Positions 24,725 through 33,897 of a stretch of DNA of 64,000 nucleotides are shown piece after piece. The position numbers and the translations under genes are program-made. Below the pieces are notes generated by a model. The model was not told the origin of the DNA, made no database searches, and saw only the letters and a list, made by a program, of their open reading frames with translations. The stretch's first letter is position 1, and the number at the start of each line of letters is the position of its first letter. The stretch covers positions 324,355-388,354 of the forward strand of contig NZ_MDGK01000058.1 in assembly GCF_001870465.1 (NCBI RefSeq), in the 5' to 3' direction. Source of the DNA: Pseudomonas extremorientalis (GTDB lineage Bacteria > Pseudomonadota > Gammaproteobacteria > Pseudomonadales > Pseudomonadaceae).

Positions 24725-24999
24725 CTGCCAGTTTCCCTGGCATGGCTTCAGGCTAATGAAGACTGTGTGTTGCTTGATGGCGCGCATGGTAGCAAAAGAC
24801 TATCGCCAAAAGAAAGCCAGTCTACCGCTCTGGCCCCCATCTTTTCGAAATAGCGCTTGAGAATCAATCTCATAGATCCTAAGCTGCTGCGGCGTCAAGG
24901 AAGACGCCCCCTACCCCTTCGCAACAATTTTGCGTCCAGTCTTTACCAGACTCCTGTGTAAGATAGCCGCCACAACACTCATATTCAGGCAACCAGACT
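24725..24999. other. Intergenic stretch after prrF with no recognised gene
   Basis: No coding frame with a plausible start and codon use is visible in these 275 bases before the carboxypeptidase gene. The segment at about 24860-24880 (TGAGAATCAATCTCA) is weakly palindromic and could be an operator, but I cannot assign it. Confidence 0.4.
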
Positions 25000-26151
25000 A
25001 TGACCGTGGCCTTGACCTCCATCAGGATCAGCACCGACTTCGACAGTGGCAATATCCAGGTACTGGATGCCCACGACGCCTATCAGTTACTGCTGGCAAT
25101 CAAACCCGACACGCGCAGCCAACATTACCAATGGTTCCACTTCAAGGCCGAAGGCATGCACGTGGGCCATACCCACACCTTTCGCCTGAGCAACGCGGGT
25201 AAATCGTCCTACCCACACGCATGGAGTGGCTACAACGCCGTGGCCTCCTATGACCACATCAATTGGTTCCGGGTGCCTTCGCGCTTCGACGGGGAAATCC
25301 TGCATATCAGTTTGGAAACCCGCGAGAAGCACGCCTGGTTCGCCTATTTCGAACCCTATAGCCGCGAACGCCACGACTGGCTGATCGAGCAGGCCCTGAG
25401 TCGCGCCAATACCTGCTTGCTGGCCACCGGCAAAAGTGCCGAAGGCCGTGACATCCAGCTACTGCGTCGCGGCAAGGGCGGCGAAGGTCGGCGCAAGATA
25501 TGGATCATCGCCCAACAGCATCCCGGTGAGCACATGGCCGAATGGTTCATGGAGGGCATCATCGAACGCCTGCAACAGGACGGTGACGCCGAGCTGAAAA
25601 AACTGCTGAAGATCGCCGACCTGTACCTGGTGCCAAACATGAACCCGGACGGAGCCTTCCACGGTCACCTGCGCACCAACGCCATGGGCCAGGACCTCAA
25701 TCGTGCCTGGCAGAGCGCCAGCCAGGAGAGCAGCCCGGAAGTGTTGTTCGTCCAGCAACAAATGGAAAAGTACGGCGTCGACCTGTTTCTCGATATCCAT
25801 GGCGACGAGGAAATCCCCTACGTCTTCACCGCTGGCTGCGAAGGCAACCCCGGCTACACCCCACGCATCGAGGCATTGGAAAAACACTTTCGCAGCCACT
25901 TGAGCGCCCTGACCCGCGACTTCCAGACCACCCACGGCTACACCCGCGACCTGCCGGGCGAAGCCAACATGACCCTGGCGTGCAACGCGGTCGGCCAGAA
26001 ATACGACTGCCTGTCGCTGACCCTGGAAATGCCCTTCAAGGACAACGACGACGCGCCCAACCCGAGGACCGGCTGGTCAGGCGAGCGCTCCAGGCAATTG
26101 GGCAAGGACGTGCTGAGCACGGTGGCCGATATCGTCACCGCGCTGCGCTGA
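25000..26151 (+). CDS. M14-family zinc carboxypeptidase (cytosolic carboxypeptidase-like)
   Basis: The 383-residue protein has an N-terminal beta-sandwich domain (WFHFKAEGMHVGHTHTFRLSN, WFAYFEPYSRERH) as in cytosolic carboxypeptidases, then an M14 catalytic domain from about residue 130. Zinc ligands and catalytic residues are visible: His and Glu in QQHPGEHMAEW, substrate arginine in PNMNPDGAF...LRTNAMGQDLNRAW, the third zinc ligand in DIHGDEEIPY, and catalytic Glu in LTLEMPFKD. It removes C-terminal amino acids from peptides or proteins; the bacterial substrate is not known. No signal peptide is seen. The start at 25000 matches the conserved N-terminus. Confidence 0.92.
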   Translation: MTVALTSIRISTDFDSGNIQVLDAHDAYQLLLAIKPDTRSQHYQWFHFKAEGMHVGHTHTFRLSNAGKSSYPHAWSGYNAVASYDHINWFRVPSRFDGEILHISLETREKHAWFAYFEPYSRERHDWLIEQALSRANTCLLATGKSAEGRDIQLLRRGKGGEGRRKIWIIAQQHPGEHMAEWFMEGIIERLQQDGDAELKKLLKIADLYLVPNMNPDGAFHGHLRTNAMGQDLNRAWQSASQESSPEVLFVQQQMEKYGVDLFLDIHGDEEIPYVFTAGCEGNPGYTPRIEALEKHFRSHLSALTRDFQTTHGYTRDLPGEANMTLACNAVGQKYDCLSLTLEMPFKDNDDAPNPRTGWSGERSRQLGKDVLSTVADIVTALR

Positions 26152-26169
26152 CGCCCTCTCCCGCCGGCA

Positions 26170-26709
26170 TCACTCCTTGGTGCCGGTCATGCTCTGCAAC
26201 ACGCCATCGCGGCGGATCAGCCCATGGAACAACGCCGCCGCCAGGTGCAACAGCACCGTCAGGAACAGCAGGTAGGCCAGATAACCATGGGCCTTGCGCA
26301 GCACCGCGAACAATGGCGCGTTCGCGCCCACCAGCGCCGGCAGCTGCACCGAACTGCTGAGCATCACCGGATCGCCTGCCGCCGAAATCATCGCCCAGCC
26401 CAGCAGCGGCAATACCAGCATCAAGGCATACAGCACCACATGGGACACCTTGGCCGCCAACACTTGCCACAACGGCAGGTCGACGGGCAGCGGCGGTTGG
26501 CGCGTGGAGAACCGTACCGCCAGGCGCACGATCACCAGCGCCAGAATGGCGATCCCCAGCGGCTTGTGCAGGTGGATCAACCACTCATGCCGTTCCGACA
26601 CTGAAGCCGCCAGGCCCGCGCCGATAAACAGCATGGCGATGATCATCAGCGCCATCAGCCAGTGCAGCAGGCGCGCCAGCGGGGCAAAAAACCGTGGTTG
26701 GGCATTCAT
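26170..26709 (-). CDS. Cytochrome b561 (partner of the catalase-like peroxidase)
   Basis: The 179-residue protein has four transmembrane helices and the haem-ligating histidines of the prokaryotic b561 family: LLHWLMALM in helix 1, LIHLHKPLG before helix 2, KVSHVVLYALMLVLPLLGW in helix 3 and VLLHLAAALFHGLI in helix 4. It passes electrons across the inner membrane, probably from ubiquinol. Its start overlaps the stop of the catalase-like gene by four bases (ATGA), so the two gene products are made together and cytochrome b561 may reduce the peroxidase. This pairing is also known from other proteobacterial srpA-like loci. Confidence 0.92.
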   Translation of the reverse strand: MNAQPRFFAPLARLLHWLMALMIIAMLFIGAGLAASVSERHEWLIHLHKPLGIAILALVIVRLAVRFSTRQPPLPVDLPLWQVLAAKVSHVVLYALMLVLPLLGWAMISAAGDPVMLSSSVQLPALVGANAPLFAVLRKAHGYLAYLLFLTVLLHLAAALFHGLIRRDGVLQSMTGTKE

Positions 26710-27788
26710 GGCTTCGACTCCTGAGGGGCGCTGTGCAACGGGCCGACTTCACCGGCGCGGCGCAGGTAGGAACTGGCATACGCCGCCGAGCGTGCCGCCA
26801 GCAACGGGTCATTGGACGCTTCGATGCCACTGGGCAGAATCAGCGGGTCGAAATTGATGTCGCGGCAATCACCGTCCGCTTGCGGCTGGCTGCTTTGCAA
26901 CACCAGCGTGCCGGCATTGATGACTTTATGCTCGCCAGTCCAGGCCTTGCTCGCATCGTCCACTGGGTCACCCGGGTTGGCCAGGGTCATGTTCAACTGC
27001 CAGCGCAGCGGCCCGGCGGCCAAGCGTTGCACCAGGTCTTGTTCCAGGTAATCACTTCCGGCTGGCGCGGTATCGCCCGGCGCATCCTGACTCTGCGGCA
27101 CCACGCCCCAACGCACGGCCTGGCGCTTGCCATCGGCGCCCACCAGGTAAAACGCGTTGATACCGTTATAGGTTTCGGTCGCATAGCTGGCCGAAGGCTT
27201 GGCAGTCTTGACCCACGCCAGGAACGGCGCGGTCTCGGGGTGGGCGGCGAAAAACGCCGGCATGCTCGCCGGGTTCGGCTTGCCAGTGGCGGGCTCCGGT
27301 GCGCCGGCCTGGAGCAACTGATAGAACGCCTCGGGCGTGCCCACCGGGAACACTGGCATGCTGTTCATACCGGTGCGCCATTGCTGGCCGTTGGCCTGGG
27401 AGAACTGCACCGCAAAACTGCGGATCGGCACACTGCTGTCGGGCGCGTAAGGGTTGCCGCTGGGCAAGGCAAAGCGGCCGATCACGGGGGTCTTGGCCTC
27501 GCTGAACACTTGGGCACTGGAATAGGTGCGAGCTTCGGGCGTGCTCTCGAAATACCCGGCGACGCAGATGCCTTTGGCATGGTTACGCCGAAAGCCCGGG
27601 TGCACGCCATTGTTGGTTTCCAGCGCGTTGACCAGGGTTTTAGGACGCAGGCGCTGTGGGTCGAGGGTGCCGTTGACGTAGGCAAAGGCCCCCGCCACAA
27701 CCGCAACCACGGCACTGATACCCGCCAGGCGCGCGATCAGGCTCGCGGTGCTCAACGGGGGACGAGGCGGTGATGAGTGATCTACCAT
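26706..27788 (-). CDS. Membrane-anchored catalase-like peroxidase (SrpA type)
   Basis: The 360-residue protein has an N-terminal signal anchor (residues 18-40, ISAVVAVVAGAFAYV) and a minimal catalase domain. The distal histidine is in GFRRNHAKGICVAGYF, the haem-proximal helix is near FDPLILPSGIEASNDPLLAARSAAYASSY with the tyrosine ligand, and RSFAVQFSQANGQQWRTGMNSMPVF is the conserved internal block. At 360 residues it lacks the C-terminal parts of true catalases. It should reduce peroxides in the periplasm using electrons from the co-encoded cytochrome b561. The gene has an ECF-type promoter (27843-27867) matching that of the divergent sigma gene. Confidence 0.92.
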   Translation of the reverse strand: MVDHSSPPRPPLSTASLIARLAGISAVVAVVAGAFAYVNGTLDPQRLRPKTLVNALETNNGVHPGFRRNHAKGICVAGYFESTPEARTYSSAQVFSEAKTPVIGRFALPSGNPYAPDSSVPIRSFAVQFSQANGQQWRTGMNSMPVFPVGTPEAFYQLLQAGAPEPATGKPNPASMPAFFAAHPETAPFLAWVKTAKPSASYATETYNGINAFYLVGADGKRQAVRWGVVPQSQDAPGDTAPAGSDYLEQDLVQRLAAGPLRWQLNMTLANPGDPVDDASKAWTGEHKVINAGTLVLQSSQPQADGDCRDINFDPLILPSGIEASNDPLLAARSAAYASSYLRRAGEVGPLHSAPQESKP

Positions 27789-27842
27789 GAAGGAACTCCG
27801 GGGCCAAAGGCCTTAGGGGTGAACATAAGGTCGGAGCATTAA

Positions 27843-27867
27843 GACGAACGCCGATCGGCTCTATTCC
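27843..27867 (-). promoter_or_regulatory. ECF-type promoter of the peroxidase/cytochrome operon
   Basis: On the minus strand GGAATA (27867-27862) and CGTC (27846-27843) are separated by 15 bases, an ECF sigma-factor promoter pattern. The same hexamer, spacer length and tetramer occur on the opposite strand at 27896-27920 upstream of the sigma gene. Confidence 0.75.
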
Positions 27868-27895
27868 CTGGCCCTGGATTTATTTTCAAGCACGG

Positions 27896-27920
27896 GGAAT
27901 AACCCTCAACGGCGCACGTC
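27896..27920 (+). promoter_or_regulatory. ECF-type autoregulatory promoter of the sigma gene
   Basis: GGAATA (27896-27901), a 15-base spacer and CGTC (27917-27920). It is identical in elements and spacing to the divergent promoter, implying recognition by the same sigma factor. Confidence 0.75.
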
Positions 27921-27955
27921 TCTCTAATCCCAGCGTAGTGACCAGCCAGATTCCC

Positions 27956-28462
27956 ATGCATGAACTCGACGAACAGTTACGTGAACTCATCCCCAGGCTG
28001 CGGCGCTTTGCCGTGTCCCTGACCCGTAACGCCAGCAGCGCCGACGACCTGGTGCAGTCGACCCTGGAGCGGGCGATCATCCGTTGGGCCGATAAACGTG
28101 TCGAAAGCGACTTGCGTGCCTGGTTGTTCTCGATCCTCTACCGCCAGTTCCTCGATGCCCACCGTCGCACCCGGCGCTATGCGCGCATGCTGGAATTCTT
28201 TACCGGGCGTGACGATGCGCAGCCGTCGGTCGAACGCACGGTGATCGCCCAGTCGACCCTGCAAGCCTTCGATCAGCTCAACACCGAGCAGCGCGCCCTG
28301 CTGCTGTGGGTGTCGGTCGAAGGCTTGAGCTACAAGGATGTCGCCGAGATCCTCGATGTGCCCCTCGGCACGGTGATGTCACGCTTGTCCCGTGCGCGCC
28401 AGGCCCTGCGTCAACTCAGTGATGGCGAAATTGCCAGCCCTTCCCTGCGGATACTCAAATGA
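27956..28462 (+). CDS. ECF RNA polymerase sigma factor
   Basis: The 168-residue sigma-70 family protein has region 2 (LRRFAVSLTRNASSADDLVQSTLERAIIRW, then LRAWLFSILYRQFLDAHRRTRRYAR) and region 4 (LLLWVSVEGLSYKDVAEILDVPLGTVMSRLSRARQALR). Regions 1 and 3 are missing, as usual for extracytoplasmic-function sigmas. It is followed by its anti-sigma gene with a four-base overlap and should activate its own promoter and the divergent peroxidase operon. The start at ATG 27956 leaves a leader of about 29 bases after the predicted transcription start; GTG at 27938 is an alternative. Confidence 0.93.
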   Translation: MHELDEQLRELIPRLRRFAVSLTRNASSADDLVQSTLERAIIRWADKRVESDLRAWLFSILYRQFLDAHRRTRRYARMLEFFTGRDDAQPSVERTVIAQSTLQAFDQLNTEQRALLLWVSVEGLSYKDVAEILDVPLGTVMSRLSRARQALRQLSDGEIASPSLRILK

Positions 28463-29196
28463 TCAGCCTGCCCCCCAGCGAACGCGATTTGCATGCCTAC
28501 GTCGATCACCAACTGCTGGAGAGTGATCGCCGTGTACTTGAAACCTATCTGGCAGCCCACCCGGATGTCGCAGCCCAGGTCCATGCCTGGCAGCACGACG
28601 CGCAGTTGCTGCGTGCCGCGTTGGGCGGTGCCCTGCAGCAGCCGGCCAACCCGGACCTGGACCCGGCGTTGATCCGCCAGCGCATCAAGCGTCAATCACG
28701 CCGCCACTTGGCTACGGCAGCCGTGCTGCTGATCGCTGTCAGCCTCGGCGGTATCGGTGGCTGGCACGCCCGTGAAGTCAGCCAGCCGGCCCAACTGCCC
28801 ATGGCCGACGCGATGCAGGCGTTCCGCTTGTTTGCCCAGGACGGCATCATGCCGGCGGACTACAAGGGCCAGGGCGGCGGCACGATGCAGGCCTGGCTCG
28901 ACCGCTACTTCAACCAGGCCCACCGCCTGCCTGACCTGAGCGCGTCGGGCTTCACGCCGGTCAGCGGGCGCCTGCTCGCCACCGAGCAAGGCGCCGCCGC
29001 CATGGTGCTGTACGAAGACCCGCAAGGGCGGCGCATCAGCTTCTACATCCGCCCGCCAGGCCCGGAAAACGGCTTTCTGCCCCGTGGCAGCCGCAGCGCC
29101 GATGGTTTGCAGGCCCAGTACTGGTCCGGTGCCGGCTACAACTATGCGGTGGTCAGCCCGGCGGATCAGCCCACCCCGACGATGCTGAAGTTCTAG
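28459..29196 (+). CDS. Transmembrane anti-sigma factor
   Basis: The 245-residue protein has a short N-terminal cytoplasmic helical domain (ERDLHAYVDHQLLESDRRVLETYLAAHPDVAAQV) like the anti-sigma domain of RskA/ChrR-type regulators. One membrane helix follows at about residues 76-94 (ATAAVLLIAVSLGGIGGW) and then a periplasmic domain of about 145 residues. It starts within the sigma gene stop (ATGA) and should hold the sigma at the membrane until an envelope or oxidative signal. The zinc-binding H-x3-C-x2-C motif is absent, so it is not a zinc anti-sigma factor. Confidence 0.9.
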   Translation: MISLPPSERDLHAYVDHQLLESDRRVLETYLAAHPDVAAQVHAWQHDAQLLRAALGGALQQPANPDLDPALIRQRIKRQSRRHLATAAVLLIAVSLGGIGGWHAREVSQPAQLPMADAMQAFRLFAQDGIMPADYKGQGGGTMQAWLDRYFNQAHRLPDLSASGFTPVSGRLLATEQGAAAMVLYEDPQGRRISFYIRPPGPENGFLPRGSRSADGLQAQYWSGAGYNYAVVSPADQPTPTMLKF

Positions 29197-30167
29197 AAGC
29201 CCACGTCGAGTACCACGTTGTCGAGGTAGGTGCCGGCGGGCGGTGTGGTTTGATCGGTGTAGATCCTGGCGTTGTAGTTGAACACCTGGCTGCCGATACC
29301 CAGGCCGTTGCCGGGGTTGACCTCGGCGGTAGAACTGTCGCGCCGCGCCGCGCCCACGCTGCCCCAGCGCGTGGTGCCGGCGCTTTTGAAGATGTCGTAG
29401 GCCAGGTAGTGGGTGCCGGAGATCATGCGCCGCCGCCCGCCCACACTGACGGCGTTCTGGCCGTCGCTCAGGCCCACGCTGTAGGCGCTGCCCTTGGTGC
29501 AGGAAATACTGATGGTCTGGCCGGTCACGGCAGTGAACCCGCTGATGACGGGCGCACTGCCAAAACTGATATTGGGCGCGGTGATCTGGCAGTCATTGGT
29601 GACGGTCATGCTCACGGTCAGGAGCTTGACTTGGGGAGTCAGGTTTTTGTCCCGCAATACGCATAAGTTGCCCACCCCCAGGCCAATGCAATAATCCCAG
29701 GTCCATGCAACGCTGAGGACTTCGGTATACACCCCGGCCGCCACATTGGTCCCGGTAATACTGCCCACGTAAAGCGGCAGGTTCTTGCTGCCCGGCCCCG
29801 TCAAAAGACCCGCGCTTGTCGCAATGCCATTGGGACCGAAATCGAACTGGAGCCCTCGTGTAATAGGGAACGTGGTGGTGTTGTTGCCATAAATCGTATA
29901 ACCGATCACATCCCCCGTGGGGCCGACCATGCCGCTGGTGGTTGAGGTGATCGTGGCATAGAAGTGGTCACCGGTGCCGAGTGCGATCAGTGAAGCGGTG
30001 CAGCTCAAACCGCCATTGAGGGTCGAGCTGTTTTGCGTCGCGGTGCGTACGTTGATCGAACTCACCGAGCCAAAACTCACCGGAGCCGTCGCCACTGTCG
30101 AACACAGCGCCATTGCCTGCCCCGAGCACACCATCCCGAGGAGCCACAGCCAGCCCACGCGTCTCAT
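29193..30167 (-). CDS. Csu-type pilus tip adhesin (two spore-coat-U domains)
   Basis: The 324-residue protein has a signal peptide (1-21) and two tandem SCPU (spore coat protein U) domains. The first starts LCSTVATAPVSFGSVSSINV and the second starts CQITAPNISFGSAPVISGF and ends with PPAGTYLDNVVLDVGF. A two-domain subunit encoded last in the operon is the pattern of CsuE, the adhesive tip of archaic chaperone-usher pili. The start at 30167 overlaps the usher stop (ATGA). The stop overlaps the converging anti-sigma gene by four bases. Confidence 0.88.
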   Translation of the reverse strand: MRRVGWLWLLGMVCSGQAMALCSTVATAPVSFGSVSSINVRTATQNSSTLNGGLSCTASLIALGTGDHFYATITSTTSGMVGPTGDVIGYTIYGNNTTTFPITRGLQFDFGPNGIATSAGLLTGPGSKNLPLYVGSITGTNVAAGVYTEVLSVAWTWDYCIGLGVGNLCVLRDKNLTPQVKLLTVSMTVTNDCQITAPNISFGSAPVISGFTAVTGQTISISCTKGSAYSVGLSDGQNAVSVGGRRRMISGTHYLAYDIFKSAGTTRWGSVGAARRDSSTAEVNPGNGLGIGSQVFNYNARIYTDQTTPPAGTYLDNVVLDVGF

Positions 30168-32521
30168 TGGCACACCAACGGCCCGATCAGCGGCACGCCT
30201 TGTTCCTGCTCGTTGACCTCGAATCGCGCCTGGCACGTACGCCCTTCACCCAGCGTGACCTGCAAGGTGTTATGCGCCGAGAGGTTTTCCAGGTACACCA
30301 GGCCGTCCCAGCCGACCACTGCCTGCTGGTTGCTTTGCTCGTGCACCACCAGGCTGCCCAAGGGCAATTCCTGATGCCGGGTGTCCACCAGGGTAACGCT
30401 CGCCGCGAGCACTCGGCGCAATGGAAACTCCAGTAGGTAGCCGCTGCCACGGCGCACCGATACACGCTGCTCCACATTCGGGCTTTGCACATTGAGCGGC
30501 AGGTTCAGCGGATCGATTTCGTATTTGGCGCGGTAGTACGCGCTGCTCCATGGCACCAGGAGATGCCCATTACGGTCGGTTTCGCCCACCAGCTGGTTCT
30601 CGTAGCGCACCGGGATACCGGCGAAGCCCTGGGTACTCACCACCACAAAGGCATCATTGATACGGTTGGCAGCGAAGGTATCGCCACCCATCCACACCAG
30701 CGAGCCACTGGCATCCGCCCAGCGCGTCTGGGCATCGCTGCTGCCGTACACGCCGGCCTGCAATTGCACAGACTGCAAGCGCCAGGTCAGGTCGGCCTGC
30801 CGGTACGCCGCACCATCGCCCTGGGCATAACCGAGGTTGTAGCCCACCCCACCCTCGCTGGGCACTGCGCTGCTGTAATTGAGGCGCTGGCGACTGGCGC
30901 CGTCCTTGCTGCGCTCGGTGCTCAAGGCCAGGCTGCCGTTGAGGTCGAACGGAATCACCCACTGCGCCTGCATCGCCCAATTGCTGTCGCCGATCTCGCG
31001 GTTGGCCGACAGGTAGAAACTGGTATTGCGCCATAGCGGCTTGCTCCAGCTCAGGTTGAGCAGCCGCGTGCGCGAATCGTCCGCCGCCTGCACGTCGAAA
31101 TACCCCATGCCCAGGCTGCCAAAACGTTCAAGGTTGAGGCTCAGCGTCACCTGCTCGCTGCGCTTGCTGAGGCTGGCGTAAGCGGTGTCGACCAGGGTCA
31201 GGTCGGCGTACTCGTCGTGTCGTTCCACCCGCTGATAGGACAGGCTATAGCGCGTGCTGTTGTACTGATACCCCAGGCTCAGTTGCTGGCCGCTACGCCC
31301 TTCGAATCGACTTTGGCTGACGGCGGCATTGAGTACGCCGAGATTGCCCAGCCGCAGGTTACCGCCCAGGCCGCCGAGGGTCAGGTCAGTGGAGGCTTCG
31401 GCATGGCTCTCCAGGGTCAAATTGTCGGAATAACCATAACGAAAGGTACCGCTCGCCACGCCAGGGCCGTAGGCGAAGTCCTTGAGGGTGTACTCTCGGC
31501 GCAAGGTGCCGGCAGCCACCGAAAAATCCGTCAGGCCTTTTTGCAACAGCGTGCTGGTCACATAGAACGGCACGGTGGTCGACACCTGGCGACCCAGGGC
31601 GTCAGTCGTCACCACCACCGCTTCGCCCGCTCCGTTGATAAACGGCACGTTGGTCAGGGTGTACGGCCCCGGTTGCAACTGCGCGCTATCGGATTTGTAG
31701 CCATTGATAAACAGGTCCACCGACGACGGCACCGCGGCCTCACCGGCAAATTGCGGCAGGGGGTAAGTCACCAGGTCCGGACGCACCGCGAAGTCCCGCG
31801 AGAACTGCACACCGCCGAGGCGCACCGAACTGCTCCAGGGCAAGGCGCCGCTGATCACGTCACCGGCTTCGTAGGTCAGCAGCCGCTCATCATCGGAGAA
31901 GCGCCAGGTAGTGTCATAGCGCCGGTAGCCGTTGTTGAACGTACTGCTGCTGACACCATCAGCCAAGGTCTGGCGGTACTGGCCGGTATTGGACAAGGTG
32001 CCCCAGTTGTCGAACAGCCGCACTTCGTTCCAGGCGGCGAGGTAGCTGCCGCCTTCGTCAGTGTCGTTGAAATACAGGTCATAGTTGAGCAAGGCGCCAA
32101 AGCTGCTCATTGCCTGGGTGCGCGGGTAAGTGTCGCGGTTGCCGATAAATTGTTCCTTCAGCCACGACGGCGGCACATCCAGCAGCAGGCGCTGGCCGTT
32201 GCTGTCGTAATCGCTGTGCAGGCCGGGGATCTTGTCCAGCGCCACGCTGCCGCTCAATTCGCCGGGCAGCTTCATGCCCACGTCCTGCAGCGCGCTGACC
32301 GGCACATAGAGTTGCCCGGCCCGTTGATCGACCGCGATAACGCGGCCGGTGTCCATCTGATTGACCACCAGCTCCAGAAACAACTGTGCATCGGCGACAG
32401 CCTCCATACTGCTCGGGGGCGGTGGCAGGTCGCCAGCCACGCCCGGAAGCGCAACCACTGCGCCGCCCAGTCCGCCCACCACCGACAGCCATAGACTGCG
32501 AGCCAGACCACGACTCACCAT
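30164..32521 (-). CDS. Csu-type (archaic) fimbrial usher
   Basis: The 785-residue outer-membrane usher has a signal peptide ending near VAGDLP, then QLFLELVVNQMDTGRVIAVDQRAGQLYVPVSALQDVGM. This N-terminal domain is characteristic of the CsuD/archaic branch and differs from the FimD type at 613-3093. A long beta-barrel follows with SVDLFINGYKSDSAQLQPGPYTLTNVPFINGAGEAVVVTTDALGR at the plug. It exports and assembles the SCPU subunits. The start at 32521 (MVSRG) has AAGGA nine bases upstream; ATGs at 32551 and 32545 are in frame but lack a good ribosome-binding site. Confidence 0.92.
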   Translation of the reverse strand: MVSRGLARSLWLSVVGGLGGAVVALPGVAGDLPPPPSSMEAVADAQLFLELVVNQMDTGRVIAVDQRAGQLYVPVSALQDVGMKLPGELSGSVALDKIPGLHSDYDSNGQRLLLDVPPSWLKEQFIGNRDTYPRTQAMSSFGALLNYDLYFNDTDEGGSYLAAWNEVRLFDNWGTLSNTGQYRQTLADGVSSSTFNNGYRRYDTTWRFSDDERLLTYEAGDVISGALPWSSSVRLGGVQFSRDFAVRPDLVTYPLPQFAGEAAVPSSVDLFINGYKSDSAQLQPGPYTLTNVPFINGAGEAVVVTTDALGRQVSTTVPFYVTSTLLQKGLTDFSVAAGTLRREYTLKDFAYGPGVASGTFRYGYSDNLTLESHAEASTDLTLGGLGGNLRLGNLGVLNAAVSQSRFEGRSGQQLSLGYQYNSTRYSLSYQRVERHDEYADLTLVDTAYASLSKRSEQVTLSLNLERFGSLGMGYFDVQAADDSRTRLLNLSWSKPLWRNTSFYLSANREIGDSNWAMQAQWVIPFDLNGSLALSTERSKDGASRQRLNYSSAVPSEGGVGYNLGYAQGDGAAYRQADLTWRLQSVQLQAGVYGSSDAQTRWADASGSLVWMGGDTFAANRINDAFVVVSTQGFAGIPVRYENQLVGETDRNGHLLVPWSSAYYRAKYEIDPLNLPLNVQSPNVEQRVSVRRGSGYLLEFPLRRVLAASVTLVDTRHQELPLGSLVVHEQSNQQAVVGWDGLVYLENLSAHNTLQVTLGEGRTCQARFEVNEQEQGVPLIGPLVCQ

Positions 32522-32592
32522 GGCGTTGTGTCCTTCAATGGACATCTCCATCCGTTTAAATCCCGGGGCGTTCCTGCCCCGTTACAGGCTTG

Positions 32593-33381
32593 TTACCGCT
32601 GCGGCGCGAGGCTCTCCAACTGGGATGCGCCGTTGACCCTGACCTGCAGCGGCTGGTCGGCCGACAGCGCTGGCGGCACCGGCCAACGCATGCTGGCGCC
32701 CGGCAACACGTAGCCCAACAGGCCATCCACCAAGGGCCGTGTCTGCCCACCCTGCTTGAATGCGGCATCGGTAAGGCGCGCATGCACGGCACCCTGGTTG
32801 CGCACTTCGATGTAGTCGCGCCCTGCTACCGTGACCTTGTGCCAGCTCAGATCCGGCTTGCCGGCGCCCTTGGGATCACGCTGGCGCGTGCTGTCCTCCT
32901 TGTTCCACAGGCCCGCGCCGTAGGCGAACAGCGGCACCGAATAACGCATCTGAAAGCGGATCGCCGCTGCGGTGTTCTTGCCTTCCGGCGGCGTGGGCAC
33001 CTGCAGGGGTGAAGGGATTTCATCGATGATGATGCGGTAGGCCAACTCTTGCCCCGGTGGTACTTCACGGGTGCGGGTCAGGCGTACCAATTGTTTCTGC
33101 CCCGGCTCGATCCGCGCTACGGGCGGGCTGCCGATCACATCACGCTGGTTCTGGTATTGCTCTTCGAAACCACTCTGGCTCCAGGCAAACACACGAATCT
33201 GCAGGCTCGCGGTTTCGGTCCCACGGTTTTCCAGCCACAGCGCGCTAGCCTGTTGATCGGCCTCCAGCACCGGGTCGATGGGCCAGATCAGCACCGAGCT
33301 GGCCGCCTGCACAAGCCCCGCCGTGCACACCGCACTCAAGGCAATACCCGCGGCCCACAACCGCCGGGATGGTGAACGCAT
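32593..33381 (-). CDS. Csu-type periplasmic fimbrial chaperone
   Basis: The 262-residue protein has a signal peptide (1-27, ending VQAAS). Its two immunoglobulin-like domains are of the archaic chaperone type: SVLIWPIDPVLEADQQASALWLENRGTETASLQIRVFAW, then IEPGQKQLVRLTRTREVPPGQELAYRIIIDEIP, and a second domain with YIEVRNQGAVHARLTDAAF. It escorts the SCPU subunits to the usher encoded next. It is more similar in outline to CsuC than to FimC/PapD, in keeping with its operon. Confidence 0.92.
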   Translation of the reverse strand: MRSPSRRLWAAGIALSAVCTAGLVQAASSVLIWPIDPVLEADQQASALWLENRGTETASLQIRVFAWSQSGFEEQYQNQRDVIGSPPVARIEPGQKQLVRLTRTREVPPGQELAYRIIIDEIPSPLQVPTPPEGKNTAAAIRFQMRYSVPLFAYGAGLWNKEDSTRQRDPKGAGKPDLSWHKVTVAGRDYIEVRNQGAVHARLTDAAFKQGGQTRPLVDGLLGYVLPGASMRWPVPPALSADQPLQVRVNGASQLESLAPQR

Positions 33382-33406
33382 AACCCCACTCCTTATACCG
33401 ATAGCC

Positions 33407-33895
33407 TTACCACGTCAGCTGCACCTGCAGCGTGTCGCTGTATGTCCCCCCAGGCTGATTGCCCGGCAATTGCAGCCGCCCGTAGATCGGCAGGCTGATA
33501 TTGTTCGCATCGCTGTAGGCCACGTTGACGCTCTGGTCGATCCCCAGGCCCTGACTGAACGCCGCATCCCGAAACAACTGGTAAGCCACCCGCGCGCTAC
33601 CGCTATTGAGCTGCAGATTTCGCCCGGTGCTGCTGTGCTGCCCGCCGTCGACGCTCATGCTCAGCGTCACGCCCGGTGTGCATTGCAACGTCACGCCCCC
33701 CGTCAGCGCCGCCGTGACCGTGCTGGTGGCCAGGGCCGAATGACTGCCATAGGTCAGCGCACCATAATTGGAGCTGCCGCCCACGATCAGGCAGCCCGGG
33801 ATGATGGTCGCGCTCACCTGGAAACTCTGGCTCGTCACCGCCGACAACGGCAGCGGTACCGCCAGCCCGCAGGCCAGCAAGGCTCTGAGCCACAT
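33407..33895 (-). CDS. SCPU-domain pilin subunit (fourth of the operon)
   Basis: The 162-residue secreted protein (signal peptide 1-19) has one spore-coat-U domain: QSFQVSATIIPGCLIVGGSSNYGALTYG at the front, LQCTPGVTLSMSVDGGQHS in the middle, YQLFRDAAFSQGLGI and a final QPGGTYSDTLQVQLTW strand. The double cysteine pattern and terminal beta strand fit a subunit completed by donor-strand exchange. The gene lies two bases before the neighbouring subunit gene ends, in a closely packed operon. Confidence 0.9.
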   Translation of the reverse strand: MWLRALLACGLAVPLPLSAVTSQSFQVSATIIPGCLIVGGSSNYGALTYGSHSALATSTVTAALTGGVTLQCTPGVTLSMSVDGGQHSSTGRNLQLNSGSARVAYQLFRDAAFSQGLGIDQSVNVAYSDANNISLPIYGRLQLPGNQPGGTYSDTLQVQLTW

Positions 33896-33897
33896 TG

